Below are positions 49,413-58,808 of a stretch of DNA of 64,000 nt, piece after piece. A program made the position numbers and the translations under genes. The notes under the pieces were generated by a model, which was not told the DNA's origin, did no database searches, and saw nothing but the letters and a program-made list of their open reading frames with translations. Source of the DNA: Oscillospiraceae bacterium (lineage in GTDB: Bacteria > Bacillota > Clostridia > Oscillospirales > Oscillospiraceae). The DNA is taken from NCBI GenBank assembly GCA_021769865.1, contig JAETSB010000003.1, positions 62,001 through 126,000 of the forward strand, read 5' to 3'. Position 1 is the first letter of the stretch; the number at the start of each line of letters is the position of its first letter.

Positions 49413-50740
49413 GTCACGATCATAAGAAGCGCCAGTTCAGCAGCCAGTGGGGCTTTGTCCTCTCGGCGGTGGGGTCCGCGGTGGGCATGGCCAACGTGTG
49501 GGGCTTCCCGGCAAAAATGGGCAGCTACGGCGGCGGGGCCTTCCTCATCGCCTATCTGATCTTCATTGCCCTCTTCGGCACCGTGGGCCTGGCGGCGGAG
49601 TACGCCGTGGGCCGCCGGGCCCGGACAGGCACCCTGGGGGCCTATGAAATGGCCTGGAGCACCCGGAAAAAAGAGCTGGGGAAGGCCGGGGGCCTTTTGG
49701 GCTGGCTCCCCCTGGCGGGGTCCATGTGCATCGCCCTGGGCTACGCGGTCATCATCGCCTACGTGCTGAAGGCCTTTGCCAGCTCCCTCACCGGGGAGCT
49801 GATGACGGCGGACACCGCCGCCTGGTTCGAGAGCTTCTCCCTGGCGGACTACTCCGTCATCCCCTTCCACGCCATTGTGGTGGTGGGCACCCTGCTGACT
49901 CTGCTGCTGGGGGCCAAGAGCATTGAGAAGAGCAACAAGGTCATGATGCCCCTGTTCTTTCTGATCTTCCTGGTCCTGGCGGTGCGGGTGGCCTTTCTCC
50001 CCGGCGCGGCGGAGGGCTACCGCTACATGTTCTCCCCCCGGTGGGAGGAGCTGCTGGACCCCATGGTGTGGATCTGGGCCATGGGACAGGCCTTCTTCTC
50101 GTTGTCCATTACCGGCAGCGGCATGATCGTCTACGGGGCCTATCTGGACACGGCGGAGGACGTGGCGAAGCTGGCGAAGCGGACGGCCCTCTTCGACACC
50201 ATCGCCGCCTTGGTTGCCGCCCTGGTGATGATTCCCGCCTGCTTCGCCTACGGGCTGGACATCGGGGCGGGGCCCTCCCTGCTCTTCGTCACCCTGCCCC
50301 GGATTTTGCAGGACATCCCCCTGGGGCGGCTGTTCGCAGTGATTCTGTACGTGGCCATGATCTTCGCCGGGGTCAGCTCTCTCCAGAACATGTTCGAGGC
50401 GGTGGGGGAGTCCCTGCTCCACAAGTTCCCCAGGCTGAGCCGGAAGGCGATGCTGGTTCTGCTGTGCGTGGTGTGCCTTGGCATCGGCCTCCACATGGAG
50501 CCCATCTTTAAATGGGGCCCCTGGATGGACATCGTGTCCATCTATATCATCCCCATCGGGGCCACGCTGGGGGCGGTGAGCTGGTTCTGGATCATGCGCC
50601 GGGAGGATCTGATGGACGAGGTGGACAAGGGAGCGGAGAAGGCTCCCGGGGCCTGGTGGTACAACATTGGGCGGTATGTGTACGTGCCCTGCGCCATCAT
50701 CCTTTGTCTGGTGGCGCTGTGCATGAAAGTGGCCTTTTAA
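49409..50740 (+). CDS. sodium-dependent transporter (NSS/SNF family)
   Basis: FSSQWGFVLSAVGSAVGMANVWGFPAKMGSYGGGAFLIAYLIF; overlaps previous stop (ATGA). Confidence 0.94.
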   Translation: MSHDHKKRQFSSQWGFVLSAVGSAVGMANVWGFPAKMGSYGGGAFLIAYLIFIALFGTVGLAAEYAVGRRARTGTLGAYEMAWSTRKKELGKAGGLLGWLPLAGSMCIALGYAVIIAYVLKAFASSLTGELMTADTAAWFESFSLADYSVIPFHAIVVVGTLLTLLLGAKSIEKSNKVMMPLFFLIFLVLAVRVAFLPGAAEGYRYMFSPRWEELLDPMVWIWAMGQAFFSLSITGSGMIVYGAYLDTAEDVAKLAKRTALFDTIAALVAALVMIPACFAYGLDIGAGPSLLFVTLPRILQDIPLGRLFAVILYVAMIFAGVSSLQNMFEAVGESLLHKFPRLSRKAMLVLLCVVCLGIGLHMEPIFKWGPWMDIVSIYIIPIGATLGAVSWFWIMRREDLMDEVDKGAEKAPGAWWYNIGRYVYVPCAIILCLVALCMKVAF

Positions 50741-50754
50741 AAAAGGCATGAGAA

Positions 50755-50790
50755 GAGGCGGCGGGAAATTTCCCGCCGCCTCTTTCTTTT
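50755..50790. terminator. terminator between convergent NSS genes
   Basis: gaggcggcgggaaatttcccgccgcctcttt. Confidence 0.9.
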
Positions 50791-50800
50791 GAAAGCAGGC

Positions 50801-52153
50801 TCACAGCAGCCCTTGGATCAGAATGATCAGCACCAGCACCGGCAGCACAAACTGGAAGTAGGGCCACAGCCGCCGGGGCATCTTGATGCCCTCTCCGGTA
50901 TTGGCCTCCTCCAGGTAGCGGTCGTAGCCCCAGCCCTTTTTGCTGACGCAGAACAGCAGGTACACCAGGGAGCCCAGGGGCAGCAGCAGATTGCTGACGA
51001 TAAAGTCCTCGCTGTCCAGCACGTCCCGGCCGCCAATGAGATGCAGGCCGCTCCAAAGGTTGTAGCCCAGGACGCAGGGCATGCTGGCGCTGAGAATGAA
51101 GACGCAGTTGATCAGCGCCGCCTTCTTCCGGGTCCAGCCGAAGTTATCAATGGCGTTGGCCTGGAGGTTCTCAAAGACGGCGATGACCGTGGAGAAGCTG
51201 GCGAAGGTCATGAACAGGAAGAACAGCGCGCCCCAAAGGCGGCCGCCGTGCATGTTCATGAACACCTTGGGCAGGATCATGAAGATCAGGGTAGGGCCCT
51301 GGTCCGGCTGCACGTCAAAGGCGAAGCAGGCCGGGAAGATGATGAGGCCCGCCATCAGGGCCACGAAGGTATCCAGCACGCAGATGCGCACCGCCTCGCT
51401 GGTGAGGGTGTTGTCCCGGCTCATATAGCTGCCGAAGATCTCCATGGCGGCGATGCCCAGGCTCAGGGTGAAAAACGCCTGGTTCATGGCGGCGGTGGCC
51501 ACATGGCCCAGCCCCACCTCCGCCGCCCGGTGAAAGTCCGGCAGGAGGTAGAACTTCGTGCCCTCCATCCCGCCGGGGAGGGTCAGGCTGTGGACGGCCA
51601 GCACCACGATCAGGCACAGCAGGCCCAGCATCATCCACTTGGTAATCCGCTCCAGGCCCTTCTGCAGGCCGAAGCTCACCACCAGGAAGCCTGCCAGTAC
51701 CGTCATGGCCATCCAGGCGGTCATTTCCAGGGGATTTCCCAGCATGGAGAAAAACACGCTGTCCACCGCCTCGCCGTCAAGGCCCGAGAAGGCCCCGCCG
51801 GCGAATTTAAAGAAGTAGCCCAGCATCCAGCCGGACACGGTGGTGTAGTACATCATCAAAAGGCAGCAGCCCGCCACGCAGAACCAGCCGTGGATGTGCC
51901 ACTTGCTTCCCGCCGGCTGGAGGGCCTGATAGCCCTGGACGGCGCTTTTGCGGCTGGCCCGGCCCACCGCCAGCTCCATGGTCAGCACCGGCACGCCCAT
52001 AATCGCCAGGAAGAGCAGGTAAAACAGCACAAACACGCCGCCGCCGTTCTCCCCGGTGACATAGGGAAATTTCCACACATTGCCGATGCCGATGGCGCAG
52101 CCCGCGCTTACCAGAAGGAAGCCCAGGCGAGACTGAAAACGCTCCCGTTTCAT
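50801..52153 (-). CDS. sodium-dependent transporter (NSS/SNF family)
   Basis: FQSRLGFLLVSAGCAIGIGNVWKFPYVTGENGGGVFVLFYLLFL. Confidence 0.94.
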   Translation of the reverse strand: MKRERFQSRLGFLLVSAGCAIGIGNVWKFPYVTGENGGGVFVLFYLLFLAIMGVPVLTMELAVGRASRKSAVQGYQALQPAGSKWHIHGWFCVAGCCLLMMYYTTVSGWMLGYFFKFAGGAFSGLDGEAVDSVFFSMLGNPLEMTAWMAMTVLAGFLVVSFGLQKGLERITKWMMLGLLCLIVVLAVHSLTLPGGMEGTKFYLLPDFHRAAEVGLGHVATAAMNQAFFTLSLGIAAMEIFGSYMSRDNTLTSEAVRICVLDTFVALMAGLIIFPACFAFDVQPDQGPTLIFMILPKVFMNMHGGRLWGALFFLFMTFASFSTVIAVFENLQANAIDNFGWTRKKAALINCVFILSASMPCVLGYNLWSGLHLIGGRDVLDSEDFIVSNLLLPLGSLVYLLFCVSKKGWGYDRYLEEANTGEGIKMPRRLWPYFQFVLPVLVLIILIQGLL

Positions 52154-52310
52154 AAGATTCTCGTTCCTCTCTTGTATGTTTCATTGCAAAACCCACAGGC
52201 GGAAAACACGCCCCGGGCAGATTCTCTTATGATAACGGGCATTGGCGGAAATGTCAATCCTTTATAACGGAAAAGGGCCGCAAACGCAAGCCCCGGCCGA
52301 AGCCGGAACT

Positions 52311-52340
52311 TGACGGGCAGGCCATGCCGGCCTATAATGA
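52311..52340 (+). promoter_or_regulatory. promoter preceded by aagccccggcc hairpin
   Basis: TTGACG-N17-TATAAT. Confidence 0.6.
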
Positions 52341-52518
52341 GTCCGGGCGCCGCCGAGCGTCTCAAAAGGCGGCGGGCCCGCGGATGGACTTCCGGCCGGA
52401 GACCCGGAATGGCGAAGCGCGGATAAAAAACATCCGGATGTTCTGAATGGATTTCGTTTCGCCAATCGTATTAGTAGTGAAGCCGGAAACGGCTATCAAA
52501 ACGGAACGGAGGAACATT

Positions 52519-52947
52519 ATGAAGAAAGCGCTTTTAGGAGTTTTGTCCACGGCCATCGTCTTGTCCGTATGCGCGACCACCGCATTTGCGGCGGGCCCGG
52601 GGCACGGGCGCCATTTCATGGACGCGGACGGAGATGGGATCTGCGACAACGCCGGCCGCGGGTGCGTCTATGCCGACGCGGACGGCGATGGTCTCTGCGA
52701 TGTCTGCGGCGCGGAGCATGGAAGCTGCCTGACCGGGGAAGGAGCGGCCTTTGTGGACGCGGACGGAGACGGGGTCTGTGACAACTGCGGCGCGTCTCAC
52801 CGGTGCGGGACAGCCGTAGGCGGCAATTTTGTGGACACGGACGGCGATGGAGTCTGCGACAATTTTGGTTCCGGCCAGGGACGAGGCTGCGGACGCGGCG
52901 GCCACTGCGGCCGGGGAAGCGGATTCCGGGGAGGCCGGGGCCGGTAA
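52519..52947 (+). CDS. secreted DxDGDG-repeat (putative Ca2+-binding) protein
   Basis: Signal peptide; four DADGDG(I/L/V)CD-type repeats; Gly/Arg-rich tail. Confidence 0.8.
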   Translation: MKKALLGVLSTAIVLSVCATTAFAAGPGHGRHFMDADGDGICDNAGRGCVYADADGDGLCDVCGAEHGSCLTGEGAAFVDADGDGVCDNCGASHRCGTAVGGNFVDTDGDGVCDNFGSGQGRGCGRGGHCGRGSGFRGGRGR

Positions 52948-52966
52948 ACAAGCGGCAGGAGCGGGT

Positions 52967-53449
52967 ATGCGGAGCGAACAGGAGGCAGTTCGGGCCATTG
53001 AACGGTATTCCGATACCGTCCGGCGGCTCTGCGCGGTACATTTGAAAAATGAAGCCGACACCGAGGACATATTTCAAACCGTGTTTTTGAAATATGTCCT
53101 TAGCTCCGTTTCCTTTGAAAGCGACGAACATGAAAAGGCGTGGTTTATCCGCGTTACGATCAACGCCTGTAAGGATTTGCTGAAGAGTTTTTTCCGCCGC
53201 ACGGTCTCGCTGGACGAGCTGACGGAACGTCCGGCGGAGCCGCCCCCGGATTACAGAGACGTCCGGGAGGCTGTGTTCTCCCTTCCGCAGAAATACCGGG
53301 ACATTGTGTATCTCCACTACTTCGAGGAGTATACCGCTCCTGAGATCAGCCGGATCCTGGAAAAAAACGTCAATACAGTTTATACGCTCCTGACCCGATC
53401 CAAACAGATGCTGAGGGAAAAACTGGGAGGGGGGTATGATTATGAATAA
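52967..53449 (+). CDS. ECF-type RNA polymerase sigma factor
   Basis: Region 2 NEADTEDIFQTVFLKYVLS; region 4 LPQKYRDIVYLHYFEEYTAPEISRILEKNVNTVYTLLTRSKQMLREKL. Confidence 0.92.
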   Translation: MRSEQEAVRAIERYSDTVRRLCAVHLKNEADTEDIFQTVFLKYVLSSVSFESDEHEKAWFIRVTINACKDLLKSFFRRTVSLDELTERPAEPPPDYRDVREAVFSLPQKYRDIVYLHYFEEYTAPEISRILEKNVNTVYTLLTRSKQMLREKLGGGYDYE

Positions 53450-54227
53450 GGCGCTTAAAGAGCTCTTCGGCCCCATCCAGGCAGAGGAAGCGTTAAAGGA
53501 CCGCACCAGGGCGTTTCTTGCGGAGCGGATTCGAGGCTGTGCCCGCTCCGGCGCAAAGGCCCGCAGATATCATGCTTACGCCGCAGTCTGTGCGTGTGTG
53601 CTGCTGGCGCTGCTGGGGGGACGGCGGCTTTACTTCACGCCCACAGCGGAAATCAGCATTGACATCAACCCCTCCATAGAGTTGAGCGTCAACCGGTTTG
53701 ACCGGGTGATTCTTGTAAACGGATTGAACGAGGATGGGCAAGAGCTCTCCAGCCGGCTTGACATCAAATACAGACCGTACGCGGAGGCCGTCGAGCAGAT
53801 CCTGAACGATGACGGCGTAGCGGCGCTGCTGTCCGGCGATGAGATCATGACCATTACGGTTGTCGGCTCGAACGGGCGGCAGTCCGCCAGCATCCTTTCC
53901 GGTGTGGAGACGTGCGCGGCGGGCCGGCACAACATCGATTGCCACGCCGCCCTGCCGGAGGAGGCCGCCGCGGCCCATGAGGCGGGCCTTTCCTGCGGGA
54001 AATACAGGGCCTTTTTGGAATTGCAGCGTCTCGACCCGGATATCACGCCCGAAGCCGTGCAGGGCATGACCATGCGGGAAATCCGGGATAGGATTGACTG
54101 CCTGTCCTCTGGCGGCAGTGATTCCCCGCCGTCCGGCGGCTGGGGCGGCGGGCATCACGGCTATGGCGGCGGTCATGGAAACGAATGGAAAACCGCAGGC
54201 GCGGAACAGCGGAACGCCGGGGAATAG
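53436..54227 (+). CDS. RsgI-like anti-sigma factor with one TM segment
   Basis: TM ~aa 46-62 followed by AEISIDINPSIELSVNRFDRVILVNGLNEDGQEL, typical of RsgI; overlaps sigma gene. Confidence 0.82.
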   Translation: MIMNKALKELFGPIQAEEALKDRTRAFLAERIRGCARSGAKARRYHAYAAVCACVLLALLGGRRLYFTPTAEISIDINPSIELSVNRFDRVILVNGLNEDGQELSSRLDIKYRPYAEAVEQILNDDGVAALLSGDEIMTITVVGSNGRQSASILSGVETCAAGRHNIDCHAALPEEAAAAHEAGLSCGKYRAFLELQRLDPDITPEAVQGMTMREIRDRIDCLSSGGSDSPPSGGWGGGHHGYGGGHGNEWKTAGAEQRNAGE

Positions 54228-54275
54228 CAAAGGCCCCGGCGCGGCGCTCAGCGGCACAGGAAAGGAGGCCCTCTC

Positions 54276-55052
54276 ATGACGGACTGCCGGACCCGTTATC
54301 CCCTTTTGCTCATCCATGGACTGAACTGCCGGGACGACTGGATCTTCCCCTACTGGGGCCGGGTGGCGGACATTCTCCGCTCTCATGGGGCCTCGGTCTA
54401 CCTCAGCGGCCAGGACGCCTGGGGCAGCGTCCCCGGCAACGCCCGGGCCCTCCTCCGCCGGGGGGAGGACATCCTGACAGAGACAGGCGGCGAAAAGCTG
54501 AACTTCATCGCCCACTCCAAGGGCGGGCTGGAGGCCCGGTATCTCATCTCCTCCCTGGGCTTCGCCGGAAAAACCGCCTCCCTCACCACCATCTGCACCC
54601 CCCACCGGGGCTCCAGGGCGGCGGCGGAGTGGTTAAAACGGGAGCGGGTCTGCGGCTTCGCGGGCCGGGGAATGGAGGGCTTCTGGCGGGCCCGGGGGGA
54701 CCGGGACCCGGACTTCTGGGCGGCGGCGACCGCCTTAACCCCGGAGGCCATGACCCGCTTTAACGAGGAGAACCCGGACAGCCCCCTGGTCTACTATCAG
54801 AGCTGGGGCGCCCGGCTGGACCGCCCCGGCTGGGATCCCATGGACCGCTTCCAGCTCTGGCTGACAAAGGCCGACGCGCCCACCGACGGCCTGGTCTCCC
54901 CAGAGTCCGCCGTCTGGGGGCATTGGCGGGGGACCCTGGAGGGCGTGTCCCACCAGGACGGCGTGGGGGGCCGGCGGCGGAAGCGCCCCGGCTTCAATCC
55001 GGGGGAATTTTACATCCGCCTGGTCCGGGAACTGGCGGAGATGGGTTTTTAG
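54276..55052 (+). CDS. alpha/beta hydrolase, triacylglycerol-lipase-like
   Basis: YPLLLIHGLNCRDDWIFPYWGRV, FIAHSKGGLEARYLISSL, TICTPHRGSRAA. Confidence 0.88.
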   Translation: MTDCRTRYPLLLIHGLNCRDDWIFPYWGRVADILRSHGASVYLSGQDAWGSVPGNARALLRRGEDILTETGGEKLNFIAHSKGGLEARYLISSLGFAGKTASLTTICTPHRGSRAAAEWLKRERVCGFAGRGMEGFWRARGDRDPDFWAAATALTPEAMTRFNEENPDSPLVYYQSWGARLDRPGWDPMDRFQLWLTKADAPTDGLVSPESAVWGHWRGTLEGVSHQDGVGGRRRKRPGFNPGEFYIRLVRELAEMGF

Positions 55053-55140
55053 CGCGCTCTAGACCCCGGCGGGAATCAGGGCTCGCCGCACGACAACGAC
55101 AGTCCGGCAGGAAGCGGCCGTCTTGAAAGGAGAATCGCAC

Positions 55141-56004
55141 ATGAGGAAGATGCAAGCGGCCCCGGCGAAGGTCAACCTGGCCCTGGACGTCCTGGGCCGC
55201 CGCCCGGACGGCTATCACGACATGCGCATGGTGATGCAGACGGTCAGCCTCTGCGATACCGTCGCCCTGGAGGAGGCCGGGGAGGGCTTTGTCCTTTCGG
55301 CCCGGGGAATCATCCTCCCCTCCGGAAAAACTCTGGAGCAGCGGGCGGCGGAGGCGTTCTTCGCCGCCCTTGGGCGGCCGCAGCCGTCCCTCCGGGTGAC
55401 GCTGGAGAAGAAAACCCCGGCCTACGCGGGCCTGGGGGGCGGCAGCGCCGATGTGGCGGCCCTGCTGCGGCTGCTGCGGCAGCAGTACGCCCCGGCACAG
55501 TCGTCGGAGGACCTGGAGGCCGTAGGCGGGCAGATTGGCAGCGACATACCCTTCTGCATCCGGGGGGGCACCGCCCTGGCGGAGGGGCGGGGGGACCTTC
55601 TGACGGACCTGCGACCCCTGCCGGACTGCCGTTTTGTGATCTGCAAGCCGGACTTTGATCTACCTACAGGGCCGATGTTCGCCCGGCTTCGTTTTGACCA
55701 GGAACGTTTCCGCCCGGACGTGGACGGAATGCTTGCCGCCTTGGAGCGAGGGGACCTGGAGGGTGCGGCAAACTGTGTGGGCAACGTGTTCGAGGCGGTC
55801 CTGGAGCCGGACGAACGGCGGGAAATTGAGCGGATCAAGGAAGTACTTCTCCGCCAGGGGGCCCTGGCCGCCGCCATGTCCGGCTCCGGTCCGGCGGTCT
55901 TCGGCCTCTTCGCCCCGAACGCGGAGACCGCCGGGGCCATGGAGGAGCTGAAACGCCGCTATGCCCAGGTCTTTGAGGCCAAGCCGGTAAGCCGTCTGCT
56001 TTAG
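55141..56004 (+). CDS. ispE: 4-diphosphocytidyl-2-C-methyl-D-erythritol kinase
   Basis: APAKVNLALDVLGRRPDGYHDMRMVMQTVSLCD, PAYAGLGGGSADVAALLRLL, SGSGPAVFGLF. Confidence 0.96.
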   Translation: MRKMQAAPAKVNLALDVLGRRPDGYHDMRMVMQTVSLCDTVALEEAGEGFVLSARGIILPSGKTLEQRAAEAFFAALGRPQPSLRVTLEKKTPAYAGLGGGSADVAALLRLLRQQYAPAQSSEDLEAVGGQIGSDIPFCIRGGTALAEGRGDLLTDLRPLPDCRFVICKPDFDLPTGPMFARLRFDQERFRPDVDGMLAALERGDLEGAANCVGNVFEAVLEPDERREIERIKEVLLRQGALAAAMSGSGPAVFGLFAPNAETAGAMEELKRRYAQVFEAKPVSRLL

Positions 56005-56675
56005 AGCAAGACAGGGACCTCACGCCGGATCTCCAGACTCTCCGGCATGACGGTGCAGTCGTACGCGCACACCCGCACTCCGCGGGCCGCCGCCTCCCGC
56101 AGGGCCGCGCCGAAGGCGGGGTGGGTCTCGTCGTTGGGGGCCACGCTCCTCATCCCTTCCATCTGCACCACGAAGAACAGCGCCGCCCCCAAGCCGGCTT
56201 CCGCCGCCCCTTGCAGCTCTCGGATGTGCCTCACCCCCCGTTCTGTAGGGGCGTCGGGGAAACGGGCCGCGCCGCCCTCCTCCAGGGTGACGCCCTTGAC
56301 CTCGATCAGGAAGAGGCCCTGGGCGCTCTCTACACAGAAGTCCAGCCGGGAGTCCCCGTACCGGTATTCCCGCCGCAGGACCGCCCCCTCCGGGAGACGG
56401 GGAGTTAGCCACTCGGCAAAGACCCGGTTGGGGGCCTGGGCGTCCATGTTCACCAGCAGATCCCCCTTTCGGACGGCGATAAGGTCATAGGCCGTCTTCC
56501 GGCTGGGGTTCGCGCTTTTTTCAAGATACACGGCCGCTCCGGGGATCAGCAGCTCCCGGCAGCGGCCGGTGTTTTTTACGTGGACGGTCCGGACGGCCCC
56601 CTCCGTCTCTACCTGGGCGACGAAGCGGTTCGGGCGGCTCAGGAAGCGCCCCGGGACCACAGTTTGATACTGCAT
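56001..56675 (-). CDS. sfsA: DNA/RNA nuclease SfsA family
   Basis: GRFLSRPNRFVAQVETEGAVRTVHVKNTGRCRELLIPGAAVYLEKSANPSRKTAYDLIAV, LIEVKGVTLEEGGAARFPDAPTERG. Confidence 0.94.
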   Translation of the reverse strand: MQYQTVVPGRFLSRPNRFVAQVETEGAVRTVHVKNTGRCRELLIPGAAVYLEKSANPSRKTAYDLIAVRKGDLLVNMDAQAPNRVFAEWLTPRLPEGAVLRREYRYGDSRLDFCVESAQGLFLIEVKGVTLEEGGAARFPDAPTERGVRHIRELQGAAEAGLGAALFFVVQMEGMRSVAPNDETHPAFGAALREAAARGVRVCAYDCTVMPESLEIRREVPVLL

Positions 56676-56869
56676 GGCAAGCTCCTTTCCGGCGGCACGA
56701 AACCGCCAGGCGTTTTTCGGTCACGGCGGAATTGTACCATCTTTTGGGCCGTTCGTCGAGTTCTCTAAAAAAACCATGTAAAAGCCTTGATAAAATTTCC
56801 GCAAAGTCATTGTTTTTTTGGGCAGAAGTTGATACAATAGCCCTGCATCACATTTTTAGGAGGGAACAT

Positions 56870-57142
56870 ATGCCAGAATATGGAAGTTTATTTGTTTGCC
56901 TGATGGGCATGGGCACCGTGTTCTTTGGGCTCATCTGCCTCATCGTCCTGACGATGATCATGGGCAAGATCGTCGGCGGCCGCGCGGCCCCCGCCGCCGC
57001 TGCCCCCGTCCCGGCCGTGACGGCCCCCGCCGCCGCCGAGGGTAACCGTCAGGAGATTGCCGCCGCCGTCGCCGCCGCCGTCGCGGAGGAACTGGGCACC
57101 GGCATCACGGGCATCCGCATCGTATCCATGAAAAAACTGTAA
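56870..57142 (+). CDS. sodium pump decarboxylase gamma subunit (OadG-like)
   Basis: Single TM then Ala/Pro-rich linker; first gene of decarboxylase operon. Confidence 0.82.
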   Translation: MPEYGSLFVCLMGMGTVFFGLICLIVLTMIMGKIVGGRAAPAAAAPVPAVTAPAAAEGNRQEIAAAVAAAVAEELGTGITGIRIVSMKKL

Positions 57143-57164
57143 GGAACAAGAAGGAGAGAGCATC

Positions 57165-57512
57165 ATGAAAAAGTACAGAGTCACCGTCAACGGCACCGCC
57201 TATGAGATCGAGCTGGAGGAGCTGACCGGCGCCGCCCCTGCGCCGGCCGCCGCCCCCGCCGCCGCTCCGGCTCCCGCGCCTGCCGCGGCTCCTGCCGGAG
57301 GCGAGCAGGTCACCAGCCCCATGCCCGGCACCATCCTGGACGTGAAGGTCAGCCAGGGCGCCTCCGTGAAGAAGGGCGACGTGCTGATGATTCTGGAGGC
57401 CATGAAGATGGAGAACGAGATCATGTGCCCCTGCGACGGCAAGGTCGCCTCCATCCACGCCGCCAAGGGCGCGGCGGTGGAGTCCGGCACGCTGCTGTGC
57501 GTCATCCAGTAA
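57165..57512 (+). CDS. biotin carboxyl carrier (biotin/lipoyl attachment) protein of decarboxylase
   Basis: LMILEAMKMENEIMCP biotinylation motif; Ala/Pro linker. Confidence 0.95.
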   Translation: MKKYRVTVNGTAYEIELEELTGAAPAPAAAPAAAPAPAPAAAPAGGEQVTSPMPGTILDVKVSQGASVKKGDVLMILEAMKMENEIMCPCDGKVASIHAAKGAAVESGTLLCVIQ

Positions 57513-57530
57513 GGCGCTGGAGGGACACAA

Positions 57531-58793
57531 ATGGAAGCTATTCTCGATTTTGTAAACAGCTCGGGATTCGCGCTGTTTGCCCAGGGGGACAACTGGAAGT
57601 GCCTGTTGATGATCGGCATTGCCTGTATTCTTCTCTACCTGGGCATCGTCAAGAAATTTGAGCCGCTGCTGCTGGTGCCCATCGCCTTCGGCATGCTCAT
57701 CACAAACCTCCCCGGCGCGGACATGTACCACGAGATCTTCTTCGCCGGAGGCCACATTCACTGGGACCTCATCGGCGGCGCGCCGGTGACCCAGGAGTTC
57801 ATCAATGAGCTGGCCGCCGTGGGCGTCTCCGACGCGGTGCTGGCCACCGCCCCGGTGGGCGCGTCCATCACGGCGGGCCTCATCGACATCCTGTATCTGG
57901 GCGTGAAGCTGGGCATCTACCCCTGTCTGATTTTCATGGGCGTGGGCGCTATGACGGACTTCGGTCCCCTGATCGCCAACCCCAAGAGCCTGCTCCTGGG
58001 CGCGGCCGCCCAGCTGGGCATCTTCATGACCTTCGTGGGCTGCCGCATGTCCGGCATCTTCTCCTCCGCCCAGGCCGGGTCCATCGGCATCATCGGCGGC
58101 GCGGACGGCCCCACGGCCATCTACGGCGCCACGAAGCTGGCCCCGGAGCTGCTGGGCCCCATCGCCGTGGCGGCGTACAGCTACATGGCCCTGGTGCCCG
58201 TCATCCAGCCGCCCATCATGCGCCTCCTCACCACCGAGGCGGAGCGGAAAATCGTCATGAAGCCCCTGCGCCAGGTCTCCAAGACCGAGAAGATCATCTT
58301 CCCCATCATGGTGGCCGTGTTCGTGGCCCTGCTGGTGCCCTCCGCCGCTCCCCTGATCGCCTGCCTCATGCTGGGGAACCTCTTCCGTGAGTGCGGCGCG
58401 GTGGAACGCCTGAGCAAGACCGTGCAGAACGAGCTCATCAACATCGTCACCATCTTCCTGGGCGTGTCCGTGGGCGCCACCGCCACGGGCCGGACCTTCC
58501 TCAGCCTCCAGACCATCGCCATCATGGCCATGGGCATTGTGGCCTTCGGCTTCGGCACCGCCGGCGGCGTGGTCCTGGCCAAGATCATGAACCTCTTCCT
58601 GAAGGAGAAGATCAATCCCCTCATCGGCTCCGCCGGCGTGTCCGCCGTGCCCATGGCCGCCCGGGTCTCCCAGGTGGAGGGCCAGAAGGCCAACCCCGGC
58701 AACTTCCTCTTGATGCACGCCATGGGCCCCAACGTGGCCGGCGTCATCGGCTCCGCCATCGCGGCGGGCGTCATGATCTCCCTCTTCGGTTAA
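57531..58793 (+). CDS. oadB: sodium ion-translocating decarboxylase beta subunit
   Basis: [44 protein letters not shown]. Confidence 0.95.
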   Translation: MEAILDFVNSSGFALFAQGDNWKCLLMIGIACILLYLGIVKKFEPLLLVPIAFGMLITNLPGADMYHEIFFAGGHIHWDLIGGAPVTQEFINELAAVGVSDAVLATAPVGASITAGLIDILYLGVKLGIYPCLIFMGVGAMTDFGPLIANPKSLLLGAAAQLGIFMTFVGCRMSGIFSSAQAGSIGIIGGADGPTAIYGATKLAPELLGPIAVAAYSYMALVPVIQPPIMRLLTTEAERKIVMKPLRQVSKTEKIIFPIMVAVFVALLVPSAAPLIACLMLGNLFRECGAVERLSKTVQNELINIVTIFLGVSVGATATGRTFLSLQTIAIMAMGIVAFGFGTAGGVVLAKIMNLFLKEKINPLIGSAGVSAVPMAARVSQVEGQKANPGNFLLMHAMGPNVAGVIGSAIAAGVMISLFG

Positions 58794-58808
58794 TAGGAGG
58801 TAGCGTAA

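Noticed and set aside
56001-56004. Four-base overlap of the convergent ispE and sfsA stop codons
   Set aside because: Real (ttag shared) but a common outcome of compact convergent genes
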